Below, piece after piece: positions 5,810-6,690 of a stretch of 6,690 nucleotides of DNA. The DNA is from Micavibrio sp. GTDB taxonomy: Bacteria > Pseudomonadota > Alphaproteobacteria > Micavibrionales > Micavibrionaceae. The number at the start of each line of letters is the position of its first letter. Position 1 is the first letter of the stretch. The translations under genes were made by a program, and so were the position numbers. The DNA is taken from NCBI GenBank assembly GCA_030824805.1, contig JAPJRC010000090.1, forward strand, positions 1 to 6,690. The letters run 5' to 3'. The notes beneath the pieces were generated by a model that ran no database searches, had not been told where the DNA came from, and saw only the letters and a program-made list of their open reading frames with translations.

Positions 5810-6690
5810 TTAAAAAATGTTTTGCTTCGAACGGCCCCAGGGCGAACCGGCGCGATCATCATTCATACCCGCCAGTTTTTCCAGCTCCCGCACGCGGTTA
5901 TGCGTATTCGGGTGCGTAGAAAACAGATTATCCATCTTGTTCAAGTGCAACGGGTTCACAATAAACATATGCGCGGTCGCCGGATTCTGCTCAGCCATAT
6001 GGTTCGGAATGCGGAGCGCGGCAGCTTCCAGCTTTTGCAGGGCGGTTGCCAATGCCGACGGATCATCGCATATTTCCGCGCCGCCTTTATCGGCTGAATA
6101 TTCCCGCGTGCGGGATATTGCCATTTGCACCAGCATGGCCGCCAATGGCGCTAAAATCATTACGATCAGCGATCCCCAAACACCTGCCGGGCGGTCGCGC
6201 CCGCCGCCCATCGGGGCCAACCAGAACGCAAAATTCGCCAGCATGGAAATCGCACCGGCGATTGTCGCGGTGATCGTCATGGTGAGTGTGTCACGGTTTT
6301 TAATATGGGCCAGTTCATGCGCCATAACGCCGCGCAATTCGCGCTCGTTCAAAATATCGATAATGCCTCTGGTTGCCGCAACAGCCGCATGCTTCGGGCT
6401 GCGGCCTGTGGCAAAGGCGTTAGGCTGCTGTGTCTCGATAATATATACGCGCGGCATAGGCAAATTTGCTCGCTGCGCCAGATCGAAAACCATATTATAA
6501 AGATAGCCGGACTTTACCTGTTTCGCGCCGTACATTGACAGCACAATTTTGTCTGAAAACCAGAATGCGCCGATATTGGATATAGCAGCAAAGCCAAGGG
6601 CGATCACCATGCCGGACTGCCCGCCGATCACCCAACCGGCCCAGCCGAACAAAGCTGTCAAACCGGCCAGCAATATGAATGTCTTTAATG
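5810..6690 (-). CDS. htpX: HtpX, inner-membrane M48 zinc metalloprotease (5' end outside the window)
   Basis: HtpX cleaves misfolded membrane proteins in quality control alongside FtsH, and is typically induced by heat or envelope stress. 292 residues are visible from the first complete codon at 6688; only the first few codons are missing, judged from the usual length of about 290-300. Two N-terminal membrane helices (about 1-23 and 26-44) precede the catalytic domain. The zinc site HELAH is at residues 124-128 (in LRGVMAHELAHIKNRD), and the third ligand is likely Glu196 in REYSADKGG. Two further hydrophobic segments (about 134-159 and 169-193) lie between them. NAFATGRSPKHAAVAAT (about 90-106) is the conserved HtpX substrate-side motif. 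A TTG at 6673 is in frame, but the frame continues upstream (LKTFI), so the true start is beyond the edge. The stop at 5810 is 31 bp before the sigma-like start, consistent with one operon. Confidence 0.95.
   Translation of the reverse strand, partial: LKTFILLAGLTALFGWAGWVIGGQSGMVIALGFAAISNIGAFWFSDKIVLSMYGAKQVKSGYLYNMVFDLAQRANLPMPRVYIIETQQPNAFATGRSPKHAAVAATRGIIDILNERELRGVMAHELAHIKNRDTLTMTITATIAGAISMLANFAFWLAPMGGGRDRPAGVWGSLIVMILAPLAAMLVQMAISRTREYSADKGGAEICDDPSALATALQKLEAAALRIPNHMAEQNPATAHMFIVNPLHLNKMDNLFSTHPNTHNRVRELEKLAGMNDDRAGSPWGRSKQNIF

Noticed and set aside
5779..5815. Possible promoter (TAATAT as -10) between htpX and the sigma-like frame
   Set aside because: A TAATAT exists on the minus strand, but no convincing -35 lies at 16-18 bases, and the region is A/T-rich by nature. 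No heat-shock sigma (CTTGAAA / CCCCAT-type) motif was seen.
5817..6500. 227-codon open frame on the plus strand opposite htpX
   Set aside because: It is antisense to conserved HtpX motifs including HELAH and has no recognisable domain or good ribosome binding site.
1..6690. CRISPR array, tRNA, rRNA or riboswitch
   Set aside because: No regularly spaced repeats, cloverleaf or known leader pattern was seen. Nearly all of the window is coding.

Overview
The window reads as part of a stress-response (proteostasis) operon from a Gram-negative bacterium, most likely an alphaproteobacterium of moderate GC. That guess rests on protein flavour (HtpX, HdeD-type and ClpG/ClpK-type sequences) and was not checked by a search. 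All genes are on the minus strand, so transcription runs from high to low coordinates. There are no long non-coding stretches: the gaps between genes are 31, 34 and 49 bp, and one junction is a 4-bp overlap.

In transcription order: (1) htpX, an inner-membrane zinc protease missing only its first few codons at the right edge (5810-6690). (2) A short reading frame resembling sigma-70 region 2, broken by an apparent one-base frameshift near 5702-5706. It then runs with no stop codon into (3) a small heat-shock protein of the Hsp20 family that carries a clear Sec signal peptide (4877-5440). (4) A 921-residue ClpG/ClpK-type AAA+ disaggregase with an N-terminal Cys/His metal-binding-like module and no ClpP-docking tripeptide (2077-4842). 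(5) An HdeD-family (DUF308) six-helix membrane protein (1416-2027). (6) The first ~45 codons of an unidentified gene, translationally coupled to hdeD (1283-1419) and cut off by (7) a complete IS3-family insertion sequence (1-1282). The IS has orfA, orfB, a textbook G-GGA-AAG slippery site and imperfect terminal inverted repeats.

The set Hsp20 + ClpG/ClpK + HdeD recalls the transmissible locus of stress tolerance (tLST, or locus of heat resistance) of enterobacteria and pseudomonads. Here it appears as a compact variant led by htpX, with an exported Hsp20 and a sigma-like domain. A plausible division of labour is: HtpX degrades misfolded inner-membrane proteins, the exported Hsp20 holds unfolding proteins in the periplasm, ClpG resolves cytosolic aggregates, and HdeD acts in the membrane under stress. 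The most unusual points are the sigma-like domain read in frame into an exported Hsp20, the frameshift inside that domain, and the IS that truncates the operon's distal gene. The left edge of the window coincides with the inferred IS terminus, so the rest of the interrupted gene is not visible.
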